This document shows positions 1-12,649 of a stretch of 64,000 nucleotides of DNA, piece by piece. The stretch lies in the NCBI RefSeq assembly GCF_014649875.1, contig NZ_BMTW01000007.1:18818-82817 (forward strand), given 5' to 3'. How positions within the stretch are numbered: position 1 is the stretch's first letter; the number at the start of each line of letters is the position of its first letter. The notes under the pieces were generated by a model that was not told the origin of the DNA, made no database searches, and worked only from the letters and a program-made list of their open reading frames with translations. The DNA is from Streptomyces rubiginosohelvolus. GTDB taxonomy: Bacteria; Actinomycetota; Actinomycetes; Streptomycetales; Streptomycetaceae. Made by a program: the position numbers and the translations under genes.

Positions 1-3000
1 AGGGAGCGGCGGGACTCGGCGGCGGACTGCCGGGCCTCCTCCAGAGTGCCGGGGTACGGGTCGGGGTCCTCGGTGCCCTCCTCCGCGCCGTGGTCGCGCA
101 GGAGGTCCCGCAGGAGGGCCGCGGTCTCGTCGAAGCCGCCGGCGGAGTCCTCGGCGGTGCGGTGGGCGTGCAGCAGCTCGCTGTGGGCGGCGCGGGCGGT
201 GTCCAGGGTGGCGGTCGCGTCGGCCAGTTCGGCGTTGGCGGTACGCAGGAGGGCCTGGGCCCCTTCGGCGTCGGCCGGGACCAGGTCGTCCGGCAGGTCG
301 GTGTGGTGGGGGCGTTCGTCGTCGGGGGCGAGCCGTTCGGCCTCGCCGCGCAGCCGGCCCAGGTGCTCGCTGGCGGTGGAGGCGCGGGTCTCCAGGAGCT
401 GGACGTGTGCTTCGGCGCGGGCGGCGGCGGCCTGGCGGGACGGGCCGTCGGCTCCGTCGGTGCCCTCCAGGAGCTGGGCGGCGCGGGTGCGGACCTTGTT
501 GGTGAGGCGGTCCAGCTCGGCCAGGGCGGCGCTCTCGTCGCTCTCGGCGCGGGCCTGTTCGGCGCGCAGGTCGGCGCCGACGCCGACCTTCTCGTACAGC
601 TGGGACGCGGCCCGGTAGGCCTCGCGCAGGGTGGGCAGCGCGGTGCGGGCCTTCGACTCGTCCTCCTCGGGGAGGACTTCGGGGACGCCAGCGATCTCGG
701 CGCGTTCGGCCCGCAGGGCGCGGGCGGTGCGGCGGGCGTCGTCCCCGGCGCGCTGGGCGGCGCGGCGGTCCTCGTCGGCAGCGCGGGCGAGGTCGAGGCA
801 GACGGCTGCGCGGGCCTCGGACTCGGCGGCCTCGTCGACCAGTTCGCGCAGGCGGGCCTGCCAGCCGGAGCGCTCGCGAAGCCGGTGGGCGAGTCCCGCG
901 AGGGCGTCGGCGGCGCGGCGGGCCCGCTGGGCGGCCTCCTGGCGCTCGTCGCGGACCCGGGCGGTGTCGGCGGCGGCCTCGTCGGCCTCGGCGCGGGCGG
1001 TGCGGGCCTCGGCGAGGACGGCTTCGGCGCTCTCGGCTGCCGTACGGGCGGTGGCGGCGGCCTCGGCCAGTTCGGCGAGCATGCCGGGCGGGCAGTCGGC
1101 ACGCCAGGAGCCGATCCGGGAGGCGAGGGCGCGGTCGCCGGAGAGGCGGGCGGCCAGCGTCCTGATGTCCTCGTCGCGGGCGGCGGCACGGCTGCGCAGC
1201 GCGTGGCGCTCCTCGTCGGCGGCGTGTTCGTCGTGCATGGCCGGGTTCGGCGGGACGAGGAAGACGCCGTCGCTCGCGGACTCGGAGCCGGTGCCGGGGG
1301 CCGGGACGGGGGCGAGGAGAGCGGCGGCGGTGCCGACGGCGACGGCCGAGCGGGGCAGCAGGGCGGCACCCGCGAGGACTTCGCGGGCCCGGGTGTGGGC
1401 GTCGGGGTCGGTGATGACGACGCCGTCGACGAGTTCGGGGCGGGCGGCGAGGACGGCGGCGTGGTCGGCCGGGTCGACGGCCTGGGCGAGGTAGCGCCAG
1501 CCGGGCAGGGCGGGGATGCCGTGCTCGCCGAGATATTCGACGGTGGCCAGGACGTCGGGGCCGGGCGGCAGCAGCCCGCCCTCGCCGAGGGCGCCGAGGA
1601 TGCGGGCGTCGTCGGCGGCGGCGGTGCGCAGGTCGAAGAGGCGGCGTTCGGCGGCGGCGACGGACTGGTCGAGGAGGTCGCGCAGTTCGTCGGCGCTGCG
1701 GTCGAACTCCTCGGCGTTCAGGGGCTGCTGGGCGATGGGCTGGTCGGCGAGGGCGACGGCGCGGTCCGGGGAGGCGTCGGGCGCGGTGCCCGTGCCGTCG
1801 CTCCGGTGGCCGGTCGTCGTGGCGTCGTCGCCGGTGGGGGTGGTGCGGGCGGTGCCCTGGTCCTGGCCCGGCGTCCCGTCGCCGGACTCCCGGCGGGGGT
1901 GCGGGACGCCGGTGCCCGAGGGCAGGCCGAGCAGGTCCGCGAGGCGCGGGTCGGCGGCGATCGACGCGGCGGCCAGGTACTCGTCCTCGTAAACCCGCTC
2001 AGCGGCCTTGGCGCCGTCGGCGGCGCGGGCGGCGGCCAGTTCGGCGCGGCTCTCGGCGGCGGCCGCCTCACGGGCGGTGTCGGCGGCGGAGCGGGCGGCT
2101 TCGCGGGCGGTGTCCCAGGCGGCGACGGCGGACTGTTCGGCGTCGCTGGCGGCGAGGGCCGCGCGGGCGGGGTCGGCGTCGGGAGCGGTGTCGTCGAGCC
2201 AGCCGGCCCGAACGGCTTCGGCGGTCTCCTGGCCGACCTCGGCGAGGCGCTGGCGCAGATGTCCGGCCTCGCTGCGGGCGCGCTGGGCCTCGGTGGCGGC
2301 GACCGTGGCGTCGCGGTGGGCGCGTTCGCCGGTGGCCTGGAGGGTGTCGGAGCGCTCCTCCTCCTCGTTGGCGAGGCGTTCGCCCTCCTCGGCGGCCTTG
2401 TGCAGGGCGCGGACGAGGTCGGTGGCGGCGGCGGAGCGGGCGGCGAGGGCGGGGGCGGCATCGCGTTCGGCCTCGCGGATGGCGGCGGCGACCCTGGCCG
2501 AGCGGTCGGCGGCGGCGCGGTGGCGCAGGACTGCTTCGGCGGCCTGCCAGGCGGCATGCAGGGTGCGGGCCTCGACCAGCTCCTTGCGTCCGGCGGCGGC
2601 ACTCTTCTCGGCCGCGGTGAGGGCCAGTGAGGCGTGCCGGTAGGCCAGTTCGGCGGCGATCAGGGCGCGGCGGCCCCGGGTGGTCTCGGCTTCGGTGACG
2701 GTGTGGGCGGCGGCGGTGACGCGTTCGGCCAGCTCGGCGGTGCGGCCGCGCTCCTGGGCGGCGCGGGCGGAGAGGCGGCGGGCCAGGGTGCGGGTGCGTC
2801 GTTCGGCCCCGGCGTGGATGTCTCGGGCCCGGGTGCGGGTGTCGGTGGCCTCGACGATCCGGCCGAGGAGGTCGACGGAGCCGGCGGTGAAGTCGCGTTC
2901 GGCGGTCAGCTCGGCGCGGCGGCCCAGTTTGTTGCCGAAGCCGCTGACCAGGTCGGCGAGGCCGTCGGTGTCGCGGGTGTCGGTGACGGCGCGCAGCAGG

Positions 3001-3761
3001 AGGTCGGTGAAGTCGGAGTCCTTCTTCACCGCGAAGAGACCGGCGGCCTCGCCCTCGTCGGCGTTCATCTCGCGCTGGTAGCGGAAGAGTTCGGGGTCGA
3101 GGCCGAGGTCGCCGAGGTGTTCGTTCCAGCGGTCGTGGATCTCTTCCCAGTGCACGTCGAGGTGCGCGTAGAACTTGCCCGCGTCCGTCAGCGCGTCGCG
3201 GAAGCCCTTCATGGTGCGCCGCCTGCCGCGGGCGCCGGAGACGCCTTCGGCGGGGCGGCCCACGGCGGAGGCCTCGGCGACGGGCAGGCTGTCCAGACTG
3301 AGCCCGGGTCCTGGGCGGAACGAATACCAGGCCTCGGCGAACTTGCGCGGGTCGTTGGAGACCTGGCGGCCCCGCCATTCGCTGACCTTGCCCACGACGA
3401 CGCACTCACCGGTGAGGGTGTGCTGCCACTCCAGGGCGACGTGCCCGCAGTCGTCGGCGAGGAGGAACTTGCGCAGGACGCCGGAGCTGGCCCCGCCGAG
3501 AGTGTTGCGGTGGCCGGGGAGCATCACCGAGAAGATCAGCTTGAGCAGGACGGACTTGCCGCCGCCGTTCTCCAGGAAGAGGACGCCCGCGGGCGCGGGG
3601 CGGCGGGGCGGACCGACCGGCTCGTCCTCGAAGAACTCCGCCTGGGCGGGCGCGGGGTTGGGGACGGGTGCGCCGACGCCGCGCAGGTCGAGGACGGTGT
3701 CGGCGTAGCGCGCACCGGCAGGCCCGATGGAGTAGAGGCGGACCCGGGACAACTCGTACAT
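1..3761 (-). CDS. MukB/JetC-like SMC ATPase (partial, C-terminus off the left edge)
   Basis: This is the N-terminal 1,253 residues of a very large SMC-type ATPase; no stop is reached before the window edge. The start MYELSRVRLYSIG is an ATG at 3761. A Walker A motif ENGGGKS has its lysine at residue 69 (LFLENGGGKSVLLKLIF), the short N-terminal ATPase lobe typical of MukB/MksB/JetC. From about residue 290 the protein is almost continuous Ala/Glu/Arg-rich coiled coil. This is interrupted by a Pro/Thr/Gly/Asp-rich stretch (about residues 609-667) and a more globular segment (about 680-820) that could be the hinge. The signature and Walker B motifs should lie beyond the left edge. It follows the two smaller genes by 66 bp on the same strand, the usual kleisin-wHTH-SMC order. 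Known relatives load DNA for chromosome organisation (MukB, MksB) or plasmid restriction (JetC). Membership of this superfamily is clear; the exact subfamily is inference. Confidence 0.8.
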   Translation of the reverse strand, partial: MYELSRVRLYSIGPAGARYADTVLDLRGVGAPVPNPAPAQAEFFEDEPVGPPRRPAPAGVLFLENGGGKSVLLKLIFSVMLPGHRNTLGGASSGVLRKFLLADDCGHVALEWQHTLTGECVVVGKVSEWRGRQVSNDPRKFAEAWYSFRPGPGLSLDSLPVAEASAVGRPAEGVSGARGRRRTMKGFRDALTDAGKFYAHLDVHWEEIHDRWNEHLGDLGLDPELFRYQREMNADEGEAAGLFAVKKDSDFTDLLLRAVTDTRDTDGLADLVSGFGNKLGRRAELTAERDFTAGSVDLLGRIVEATDTRTRARDIHAGAERRTRTLARRLSARAAQERGRTAELAERVTAAAHTVTEAETTRGRRALIAAELAYRHASLALTAAEKSAAAGRKELVEARTLHAAWQAAEAVLRHRAAADRSARVAAAIREAERDAAPALAARSAAATDLVRALHKAAEEGERLANEEEERSDTLQATGERAHRDATVAATEAQRARSEAGHLRQRLAEVGQETAEAVRAGWLDDTAPDADPARAALAASDAEQSAVAAWDTAREAARSAADTAREAAAAESRAELAAARAADGAKAAERVYEDEYLAAASIAADPRLADLLGLPSGTGVPHPRRESGDGTPGQDQGTARTTPTGDDATTTGHRSDGTGTAPDASPDRAVALADQPIAQQPLNAEEFDRSADELRDLLDQSVAAAERRLFDLRTAAADDARILGALGEGGLLPPGPDVLATVEYLGEHGIPALPGWRYLAQAVDPADHAAVLAARPELVDGVVITDPDAHTRAREVLAGAALLPRSAVAVGTAAALLAPVPAPGTGSESASDGVFLVPPNPAMHDEHAADEERHALRSRAAARDEDIRTLAARLSGDRALASRIGSWRADCPPGMLAELAEAAATARTAAESAEAVLAEARTARAEADEAAADTARVRDERQEAAQRARRAADALAGLAHRLRERSGWQARLRELVDEAAESEARAAVCLDLARAADEDRRAAQRAGDDARRTARALRAERAEIAGVPEVLPEEDESKARTALPTLREAYRAASQLYEKVGVGADLRAEQARAESDESAALAELDRLTNKVRTRAAQLLEGTDGADGPSRQAAAARAEAHVQLLETRASTASEHLGRLRGEAERLAPDDERPHHTDLPDDLVPADAEGAQALLRTANAELADATATLDTARAAHSELLHAHRTAEDSAGGFDETAALLRDLLRDHGAEEGTEDPDPYPGTLEEARQSAAESRRS

Positions 3762-3827
3762 GGCGGCGGACTCTCGTCGTTCGGTGAGCGGGGGTGAAGC
3801 GGCGGGGGGTGTGCGGGTCGGTCGGGG

Positions 3828-4775
3828 TCAGGAGTGGAAGGGCAGGCCCGCGTCGGCGGCCAGCTCCACGCTGTCGGGGTCGGGCGGCGGCAGCAGGGTG
3901 GCGGAGCCGTCGGTGACGGGGACGACGCCGAGCTCCAGCAGTTCGGCCATGGCGGCGCTGCCCGCCAGGTCACGGACCTGGAGCTGGTAGCGGGCGGTGG
4001 TTCGGTAGGCGCCGCCCGCGTCGTCGCCGGTGCGCTGGAGGAAGCCGGAGTCGGTGAGAAAGGCGACGGCCTTGCCGATGATGCCGGTGGTGGATCCGGC
4101 GAGCCGGCGGGCGTCCTTGGTGGCGCCGGTGGCGCTGCGGCGGGCGTAGATCCGCCAGCCGGCTTCGAGCCCGGGAGTGTCGCTGACGGGGTCGGTGTTG
4201 TCGCCCTGCTCCTCGGCACGCTCCTCCAGCCGTCGGCAGGCCTGGCGTACGAAGGCGTCCACGCCGTTGACCGTGATGCGGCCGATGTACGCGTCGTCGG
4301 CGAGGTCCTCGGGACGGGGGAAGGCGAGGGCGGCGACGGCGAGGTGGGCGAGGCCGTGCAGGAAGCGGTCGGCGGCGTCGGAGGAGGCGCGGCGGGCGTA
4401 GTCGCCCATGCGGACGGCGAAGACGGAGTCCTCGCCCGCCGTGACGGCCATCCCGGCGCGCGGGGAGACCTCCAGGACGACGAGGCCGAGGCCGGTCGCG
4501 ACGGCGTCGGCGAGCCGGGCGAAGGCGCTCTCCTCCCGGTAGCGCCGCAGGAGGTCGGCGTATTCGGCGTCACGGGCGGGCAGCAGCTTGGGCTGGAGCC
4601 CGAAGGAGACCAGACGGGCGGCGTCGGCGGCGTCGGCCGGGGTGACGGGGGTATGTCCGGCCGGCTCGGCGGTGTGCGGAGAGCTGGTGTGCGGAGAGCT
4701 GTGCGCGGAGTCGGGCCCGGACGCCGTGGAGGGCTCGGTCCACGCGTCGGGGTGCTCGGCGTCGTGGTCGCTCAC
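3828..4775 (-). CDS. MukE/JetB-like winged-helix subunit
   Basis: The protein is 315 aa from the GTG start MSDHDAEHPDAW, preceded by AGGAG at a good distance; a longer reading frame upstream lacks a ribosome site. The first 55 residues are acidic, Ser/Thr-rich and probably disordered. The rest is a compact helical protein with the pattern of paired winged helices (for example FARLADAVATGLGLVVLEVSP and KAVAFLTDSGFLQRT). The size suits MukE/MksE/JetB, which bind the kleisin and bridge it to the SMC heads. It lies between a kleisin-like gene (103 bp upstream) and the SMC gene (66 bp downstream), so the three probably form one transcript. I assign the family from position, size and fold pattern, not from a diagnostic motif. 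Confidence 0.6.
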   Translation of the reverse strand: MSDHDAEHPDAWTEPSTASGPDSAHSSPHTSSPHTAEPAGHTPVTPADAADAARLVSFGLQPKLLPARDAEYADLLRRYREESAFARLADAVATGLGLVVLEVSPRAGMAVTAGEDSVFAVRMGDYARRASSDAADRFLHGLAHLAVAALAFPRPEDLADDAYIGRITVNGVDAFVRQACRRLEERAEEQGDNTDPVSDTPGLEAGWRIYARRSATGATKDARRLAGSTTGIIGKAVAFLTDSGFLQRTGDDAGGAYRTTARYQLQVRDLAGSAAMAELLELGVVPVTDGSATLLPPPDPDSVELAADAGLPFHS

Positions 4776-4878
4776 GGCTGGGACTCCTCGGTACGGATGC
4801 GGTGCGGGTGCGGGTGCGAGAGGCGGGCGGGGCCGGCCGCGACGGAAGAGACGGCGGGCGCGGTGCGGGCGGGGCAGG

Positions 4879-6408
4879 TCACGAGGCCTCCTGGCGGTCG
4901 GCGGCCATGCCCACGGCGTCCAGCAACGCGGTGCCCACGATGAGGTCGGCACCGCCGAACTCCGGGTCGTCCAGCTCCGCACCGTCGTCCACGGCGAAGA
5001 GCAGGCGCCGCTCGCCCTGGCGGTAGGCGGTGCCGACGGGCGGGCTGGCGGCGTGGACGGCGAGCAGGGCGACCAGGTACGGCAGGTCGGTGTCGCCGGT
5101 GCGGCGGGCCTCGGCGAGCAGTCCGGAGAGCCGGCGCGGGGCGTCGTGCTCCAGGTCGAGCAGGGTCATGGCGCGGGCGAGCTGCTCCTCGCTGAACCGG
5201 CTGTCGTCGGGGGTGGCGATCAGATCGGGCTCGGGCATCTCCGCGCCCAGGTGCTCGCGCTCCAGGGGCGGGGTGAGCAGCAGGTCGACCAGGTCCCCGA
5301 CCCGTACGGAGGTGGGGGTGCGCAGTCCGGTGCCGTGGGCGAAGAAGGCGTCGGTGGCCCGGGTGGACTGCTCGACGGGGAGCGGGAGGAGCGGGGCGAG
5401 GAGCTGCCCGTACAGGTCGAGGCCCGCGTGGGGGGCGGGCGGGGCGAAGGCCTGCCGGTCCTGCTCGGCGCGGAAGAGGGGCCCCGCCTCCAGCAGCCGG
5501 GACTGGAGCTGGGTGTGGCGGCGGATGCAGTCCTTGACGATGTCGACGAGCTCGGCGGCCCGGCGCTTGTGCTCGGGGTCCTCGGCCTCGTCGCGGGCCT
5601 TGCGGATGTTGGTGAGGATCGCGTTCTCGTGGCGGTAGCGGTCGGCCACGTGGTCGAGGGCCTCGGCGATCATGTCCGGGACGGTGTGGAGCCAGTCGAC
5701 GGCGCGGACGTTGCGCCGGGTGGCCTCCAGGGTGCGGCGCAGGGTCTCGGCGTACTGCACGGTGCGGTAGCGGGCCTGTTCGGCGGCGAGCTGGGCGTCG
5801 GCGAGGCGGCCCCGGCTGATGAGGACCTCCAGCTTGACCTCGGCGGCGATCTGGGCGCTGGTGACATCGGTGTCCAGCGCGCCGACGAGGACGTTGACCG
5901 CTTCGTCGGTGGCGCGGAGGTAGACCGTGCCGCCGTAACCGGGGACCTCTTCGATCAGCTTGAAGTCGTAGTCGCGGCGGACGTAGACCCCGTCGGTGTT
6001 GAAGGTGCCGTAGACCGCGCGGAAGCCCCGGTCGACGCTGCCGACGTTGATCAGGTTCTCCAGGACCCAGCGGGCGACCCGTTCGTGCTCGGCGACGGGG
6101 CGGCCGGGGGCCTGGGCGGCGACGCGGGGCAGCAGCCTGGCCACTATCTGGTCGTGGTCGGCCCCGGTGTCGAAGTCCATGTTGAGCGTGACGTGGTCGA
6201 TCGCGGCGAGGGCGACCTCCGCCATCGCGTACACCGTGTACTCGCCGGCCAGATTCGCCTTGCGGACGTCCAGGTCGTGCAGCGGCGCCGTGCACGCCAG
6301 CGCGCGCAGCCGCCGCGAGAGCCCCTCGTCGGCGGCGGGCCCCGGGGCAGGCCGCGGCCCCGCGCTGAGCTGCGGCGCAGCGGTGTCCGTGTTGGCAGGC
6401 GAAGTCAC
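4879..6408 (-). CDS. MukF/JetA-like kleisin subunit
   Basis: The protein is 509 aa from GTG at 6408 (MTSPANTDTAAP); an in-frame TTG at 6438 would add ten residues but has no better ribosome site. After a disordered N-terminus, residues about 40-200 look like winged-helix modules (AEVALAAIDHVTLNMDF, ARWVLENLINVGS). Residues about 200-330 form a long charged helical segment (LADAQLAAEQARYRTVQYAE), and the C-terminal third could be a second winged domain. This layout is that of MukF/MksF/JetA kleisins, which link the two SMC heads. It is the first gene of a three-gene set (kleisin, wHTH, SMC) and starts 72 bp after the stop of the oxoprolinase gene on the same strand. It does not obviously match the DUF3375 or DUF2397 kleisins I remember from Wadjet types I and II, so the subtype is open. 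Confidence 0.6.
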   Translation of the reverse strand: MTSPANTDTAAPQLSAGPRPAPGPAADEGLSRRLRALACTAPLHDLDVRKANLAGEYTVYAMAEVALAAIDHVTLNMDFDTGADHDQIVARLLPRVAAQAPGRPVAEHERVARWVLENLINVGSVDRGFRAVYGTFNTDGVYVRRDYDFKLIEEVPGYGGTVYLRATDEAVNVLVGALDTDVTSAQIAAEVKLEVLISRGRLADAQLAAEQARYRTVQYAETLRRTLEATRRNVRAVDWLHTVPDMIAEALDHVADRYRHENAILTNIRKARDEAEDPEHKRRAAELVDIVKDCIRRHTQLQSRLLEAGPLFRAEQDRQAFAPPAPHAGLDLYGQLLAPLLPLPVEQSTRATDAFFAHGTGLRTPTSVRVGDLVDLLLTPPLEREHLGAEMPEPDLIATPDDSRFSEEQLARAMTLLDLEHDAPRRLSGLLAEARRTGDTDLPYLVALLAVHAASPPVGTAYRQGERRLLFAVDDGAELDDPEFGGADLIVGTALLDAVGMAADRQEAS

Positions 6409-6479
6409 GTGGGACAGATTAGGTCCTCGCACTGACAACGGTCGAAACGGCGTTTATGCGACCGGTCCCGTACGGGGGG

Positions 6480-10106
<3,627 letters not shown>

Positions 10107-10217
10107 GGCGCCATTCTGTGCCCGTGGGCGGGAGGCCGCAGGAAGAAGTCTGCGGGCCCCGCACCCGCAGGCAGGAGGCCCGCGGGTGCGAAAGGCGCTC
10201 GTCCGGCCCGATCCGCC

Positions 10218-11636
10218 TCAGACGGCCGACGCGTCCGGCCCGATCCGGCTGCGCACCGCCGTCTGGACCTCGGCCTCCTCGGCCGGGTCGGCGGCGAGGC
10301 GGCGCAGGCGTTCGGCGACGCGGATGTCGCCGGTCTCGGCGTGCAGGGCGGCCACCTCGCGGGTGGTCTCCTCGCAGTCCCAGAGGCACTCCACCGCGAA
10401 TCCGGTCGCGAAGGACGGGTCGGTGGCGGCCAGAGCGCGGGCGGCCCTGCCCCGCAGGTGCGAGGAGGACGTCTCGCGGTAGACGTGGCGCAGGACGGGG
10501 GCGGCGCAGGCGATGCCGAGGCGGCCGGCTCCGTCGACGAGGGTCCACAGCAGGGGGGCGTCGGGTCCGTCTCCGCGTACGGCCTCCCGGAGCGCGCCGA
10601 GGACTTGGGGAGCGTCCTGGGCGGTGCCTCGGCAGGCGAGCACTCCGGCGGCGGAGGCGCCGAGTGCGTCGGGGCGATGGGCCCAGCGCCTGGCCCGCTC
10701 GACGGCGTCGTCGCCGGTCATCCGCTCGAAGGCGGCGATGGCCGTGTGGGCGACGGTGAGGGAGGGGCTGAGGGCCGCGGCCTCGATGAGGTCGAGGACG
10801 ACGGGTTCGCCGGCCTCCGCGAGGTAGTGCAGGGCGGCGCAGCGGGCGCCTTCGGGGCCGCTGCGGGCGGCCTCGACGATCTGGGGAAGGTCGTCGGGTC
10901 CGGCGACGGCGGTGAGGCAGCGGGCCGCGGGGACGTGCAGTTCGCTGCCGCGTTCCAGGGCCTGCTGGGCCCAGTCGAAGACGGCCTGGACGCTCCAGCC
11001 GGGGCGGGGACCCCCGGGGCGCATCTGGCGCTGCCATCGGTCGAACGAGCCCTGTTCGCCGGCGGCCCGGACGCGGGCGCCGACCGCTTCGCGCGGGTCG
11101 TCGGCCCACAGGCGCCAGGGTCGCGGCTCGAACGAGTCGCGTACGGCGGCGGCGAGGTCGGCCGCGCCCTCGTCGGTGGCCGGGAAGCGGGCGAGGACGG
11201 GCAGCGCGAGGGAGCGCAGGCCGGCGTCGTCGTCGCGCAGGGCCAGCTCGTCCAGGGCCCAGGTCCAGTTGGCGCCGGTCGTCGCGTAGCGGCGGAGCAG
11301 GGCCAGGGCGTCGTCGCGTCCGTAGGAGGCGAGGTGGCCGAGGACGGAGAGCGCCAGACCGGTGCGGGAGTCGTCGGTATCGATGTGGTCGTCGGGATCG
11401 GCGAGGTGCCGCTCGATCTCCTCGATACCGCCGTCGAGGTCGAGGTAGAGGCGCGCGTAGTAGAGGGAGCGGTTCTCCACCTGCCAGTCGTGGCGGGGGT
11501 CGCTCACGACGCAGTGGTTGAGGGCCGCGAGGGCCTCGGGGCGTGGTGCGGCGAGCGCGTGGAGCGTGCCGTCGCCGCGGCCCCTCTGCAGCAGGCCGAG
11601 CAGGGTGCCGCTCGGCGCTATGAACGGATCGAACAT
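10218..11636 (-). CDS. HEAT-repeat protein
   Basis: The protein is 472 aa from the ATG MFDPFIAPSGTLLG; an upstream in-frame start would add only eleven residues of non-conserved look. It is made of tandem helical pairs with the Ala/Leu-rich HEAT-like rhythm throughout, for example GHLASYGRDDALALLRRYA, ALHYLAEAGEPVVLDLIEAA and AARALAATDPSFATGFAVE. There is no catalytic motif, signal peptide or membrane segment. HEAT solenoids are protein-binding scaffolds. No partner is suggested by the neighbours, which are an oxoprolinase downstream and an ankyrin-repeat gene upstream on the same strand. I see no specific function. Confidence 0.75.
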   Translation of the reverse strand: MFDPFIAPSGTLLGLLQRGRGDGTLHALAAPRPEALAALNHCVVSDPRHDWQVENRSLYYARLYLDLDGGIEEIERHLADPDDHIDTDDSRTGLALSVLGHLASYGRDDALALLRRYATTGANWTWALDELALRDDDAGLRSLALPVLARFPATDEGAADLAAAVRDSFEPRPWRLWADDPREAVGARVRAAGEQGSFDRWQRQMRPGGPRPGWSVQAVFDWAQQALERGSELHVPAARCLTAVAGPDDLPQIVEAARSGPEGARCAALHYLAEAGEPVVLDLIEAAALSPSLTVAHTAIAAFERMTGDDAVERARRWAHRPDALGASAAGVLACRGTAQDAPQVLGALREAVRGDGPDAPLLWTLVDGAGRLGIACAAPVLRHVYRETSSSHLRGRAARALAATDPSFATGFAVECLWDCEETTREVAALHAETGDIRVAERLRRLAADPAEEAEVQTAVRSRIGPDASAV

Positions 11637-11925
11637 GGGAGAAAGCCTCACATCAAGCTGTCGACGCAACCGGGACTGTGCAGTGCCCCGTGCCTCTCGG
11701 CACGTGGGGGTGTCCGGGGGACACCGCTACGCCGCGCAGTGACATGATCGGCCGACCGCCGTCTTTCGCCTGGTGTAGAGCATCTTCCTCTGCCTCTCGT
11801 CGGTGGCCCTGAGCGGGCCCGCGACGTCATGATGACCCAGCCATTTCGCCACCGCGACCACATTTACGACGGACCGGTCAGCGAAGCCCACGGCGGACGC
11901 GCCCAGCGGCGCCCCCGCCGCCGTC

Positions 11926-12318
11926 TCACCGCGCACCGAAGCGTTCCAGCAGGTCGGACTTGCCGAACATCCGGGCCGTGTCCAGCGCGGACGGTGTTCC
12001 GGCGGCCGGGTCGGCGCCGGCGGCGAGCAGCGCGTCGATGACGGCGTCCTCGCCCTTGAAGACGGCTCCGGCCAGCGGGGTCTGGCCCCGGTCGTTGGCC
12101 CGGTCCGGGTCGGCCTCGCGGGCGACGAGGGCGGCGACCGTGGCGGCGTGCCCGTGGTAGGCGGCGAGCATCAGCAGCGTGTCACCCCGGTCGTTGGTGA
12201 GGTTGGCGGGGACTCCGGCCTCGACGTACGCCGTGAGTGCCTCGGTGTCGCCGGTGCGGGCCAGGTCGAAGACCTTGGTCGCCAGCTCGACCACCTCGGG
12301 ATCGGGGGTTTCGCTCAT
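11926..12318 (-). CDS. Ankyrin-repeat protein
   Basis: The start is the ATG of MSETPDPEVVELA, preceded by a GAAGGAAGG ribosome site, giving 130 aa. Residues about 10-125 hold roughly four ankyrin repeats with the canonical G-x-TPL-x-x-A pattern: DRGDTLLMLAAYHGH, DRGQTPLAGAVFKGE and a C-terminal degenerate copy ending in RFGAR. Small stand-alone ankyrin proteins are common in Streptomyces and are presumed to act in protein-protein binding in the cytoplasm. No partner is evident from the neighbours. The 289 bp downstream (to the HEAT gene) contain no convincing gene. Confidence 0.85.
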   Translation of the reverse strand: MSETPDPEVVELATKVFDLARTGDTEALTAYVEAGVPANLTNDRGDTLLMLAAYHGHAATVAALVAREADPDRANDRGQTPLAGAVFKGEDAVIDALLAAGADPAAGTPSALDTARMFGKSDLLERFGAR

Positions 12319-12649
12319 CGGGACGGGCCGCCTTCCTTCGACTGCTGCCACGGCTGCTCACCGCCGTGGTTGACCTGGTGGGGAGTACGGCGGGGGGCCG
12401 TACGAGTGAATCGACAGGGTACTGCTCCCGGGCCGACATGACCCGGCCCGGATGCGGCAAGGGATCACCGCGGCTGATCCCTGCCCGGCACGGACCGGGT
12501 GATGCCGCTCCCCGGGGGCCGACTTCTGTGAGCCAGTCAAGTGAAAGCGCGGGATATTCACTCGATTGCACCTTTTGTCGTATAGATACTTCCCGTGATC
12601 CTGGAAGGACTCATGGTGACTGTCCCCTTCAACCAGGAGAGAACCGCTC
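12319..12649. other. Divergent intergenic region, 331 bp
   Basis: This gap separates the leftward ankyrin gene from the rightward transfer-type genes. It holds an inverted repeat with 8-bp arms AGGGATCA/TGATCCCT (12460-12467 and 12475-12482, 7-nt spacer). It also holds a possible promoter TTCACT-N18-TATAGA (12557-12586) whose -10 overlaps the short palindrome GTATAGATAC (12580-12589). No gene is apparent in it. Confidence 0.5.
12557..12589 (+). promoter_or_regulatory. Candidate promoter with GTAT-AG-ATAC palindrome
   Basis: A -35-like TTCACT (12557-12562) is followed after 18 bp by TATAGA (12581-12586). The palindrome GTATAGATAC (12580-12589) covers the -10, which would suit a repressor operator like those of plasmid transfer genes. 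It lies about 60 bp upstream of the small membrane protein start. The assignment rests on consensus likeness only. Confidence 0.35.

Noticed and set aside
90..2630. Long plus-strand open frame (846 codons) opposite the SMC gene
   Set aside because: It is almost all Gly/Ala/Val, the signature of an antisense reading of GC-rich coding DNA; the minus strand gives a P-loop and coiled coil.
11727..11936. Minus-strand 69-codon frame containing AVAKWLGHHD, like the end of a tyrosine recombinase
   Set aside because: Only about ten residues resemble an integrase; the catalytic Arg-His-Tyr set is missing and the rest does not fit. It might be an integrase remnant, but the evidence is too thin to call.
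12460..12482. AGGGATCA/TGATCCCT inverted repeat as a terminator
   Set aside because: Arms are only 8 bp and it lies in a divergent gap where no transcript should end; if anything it is an operator.
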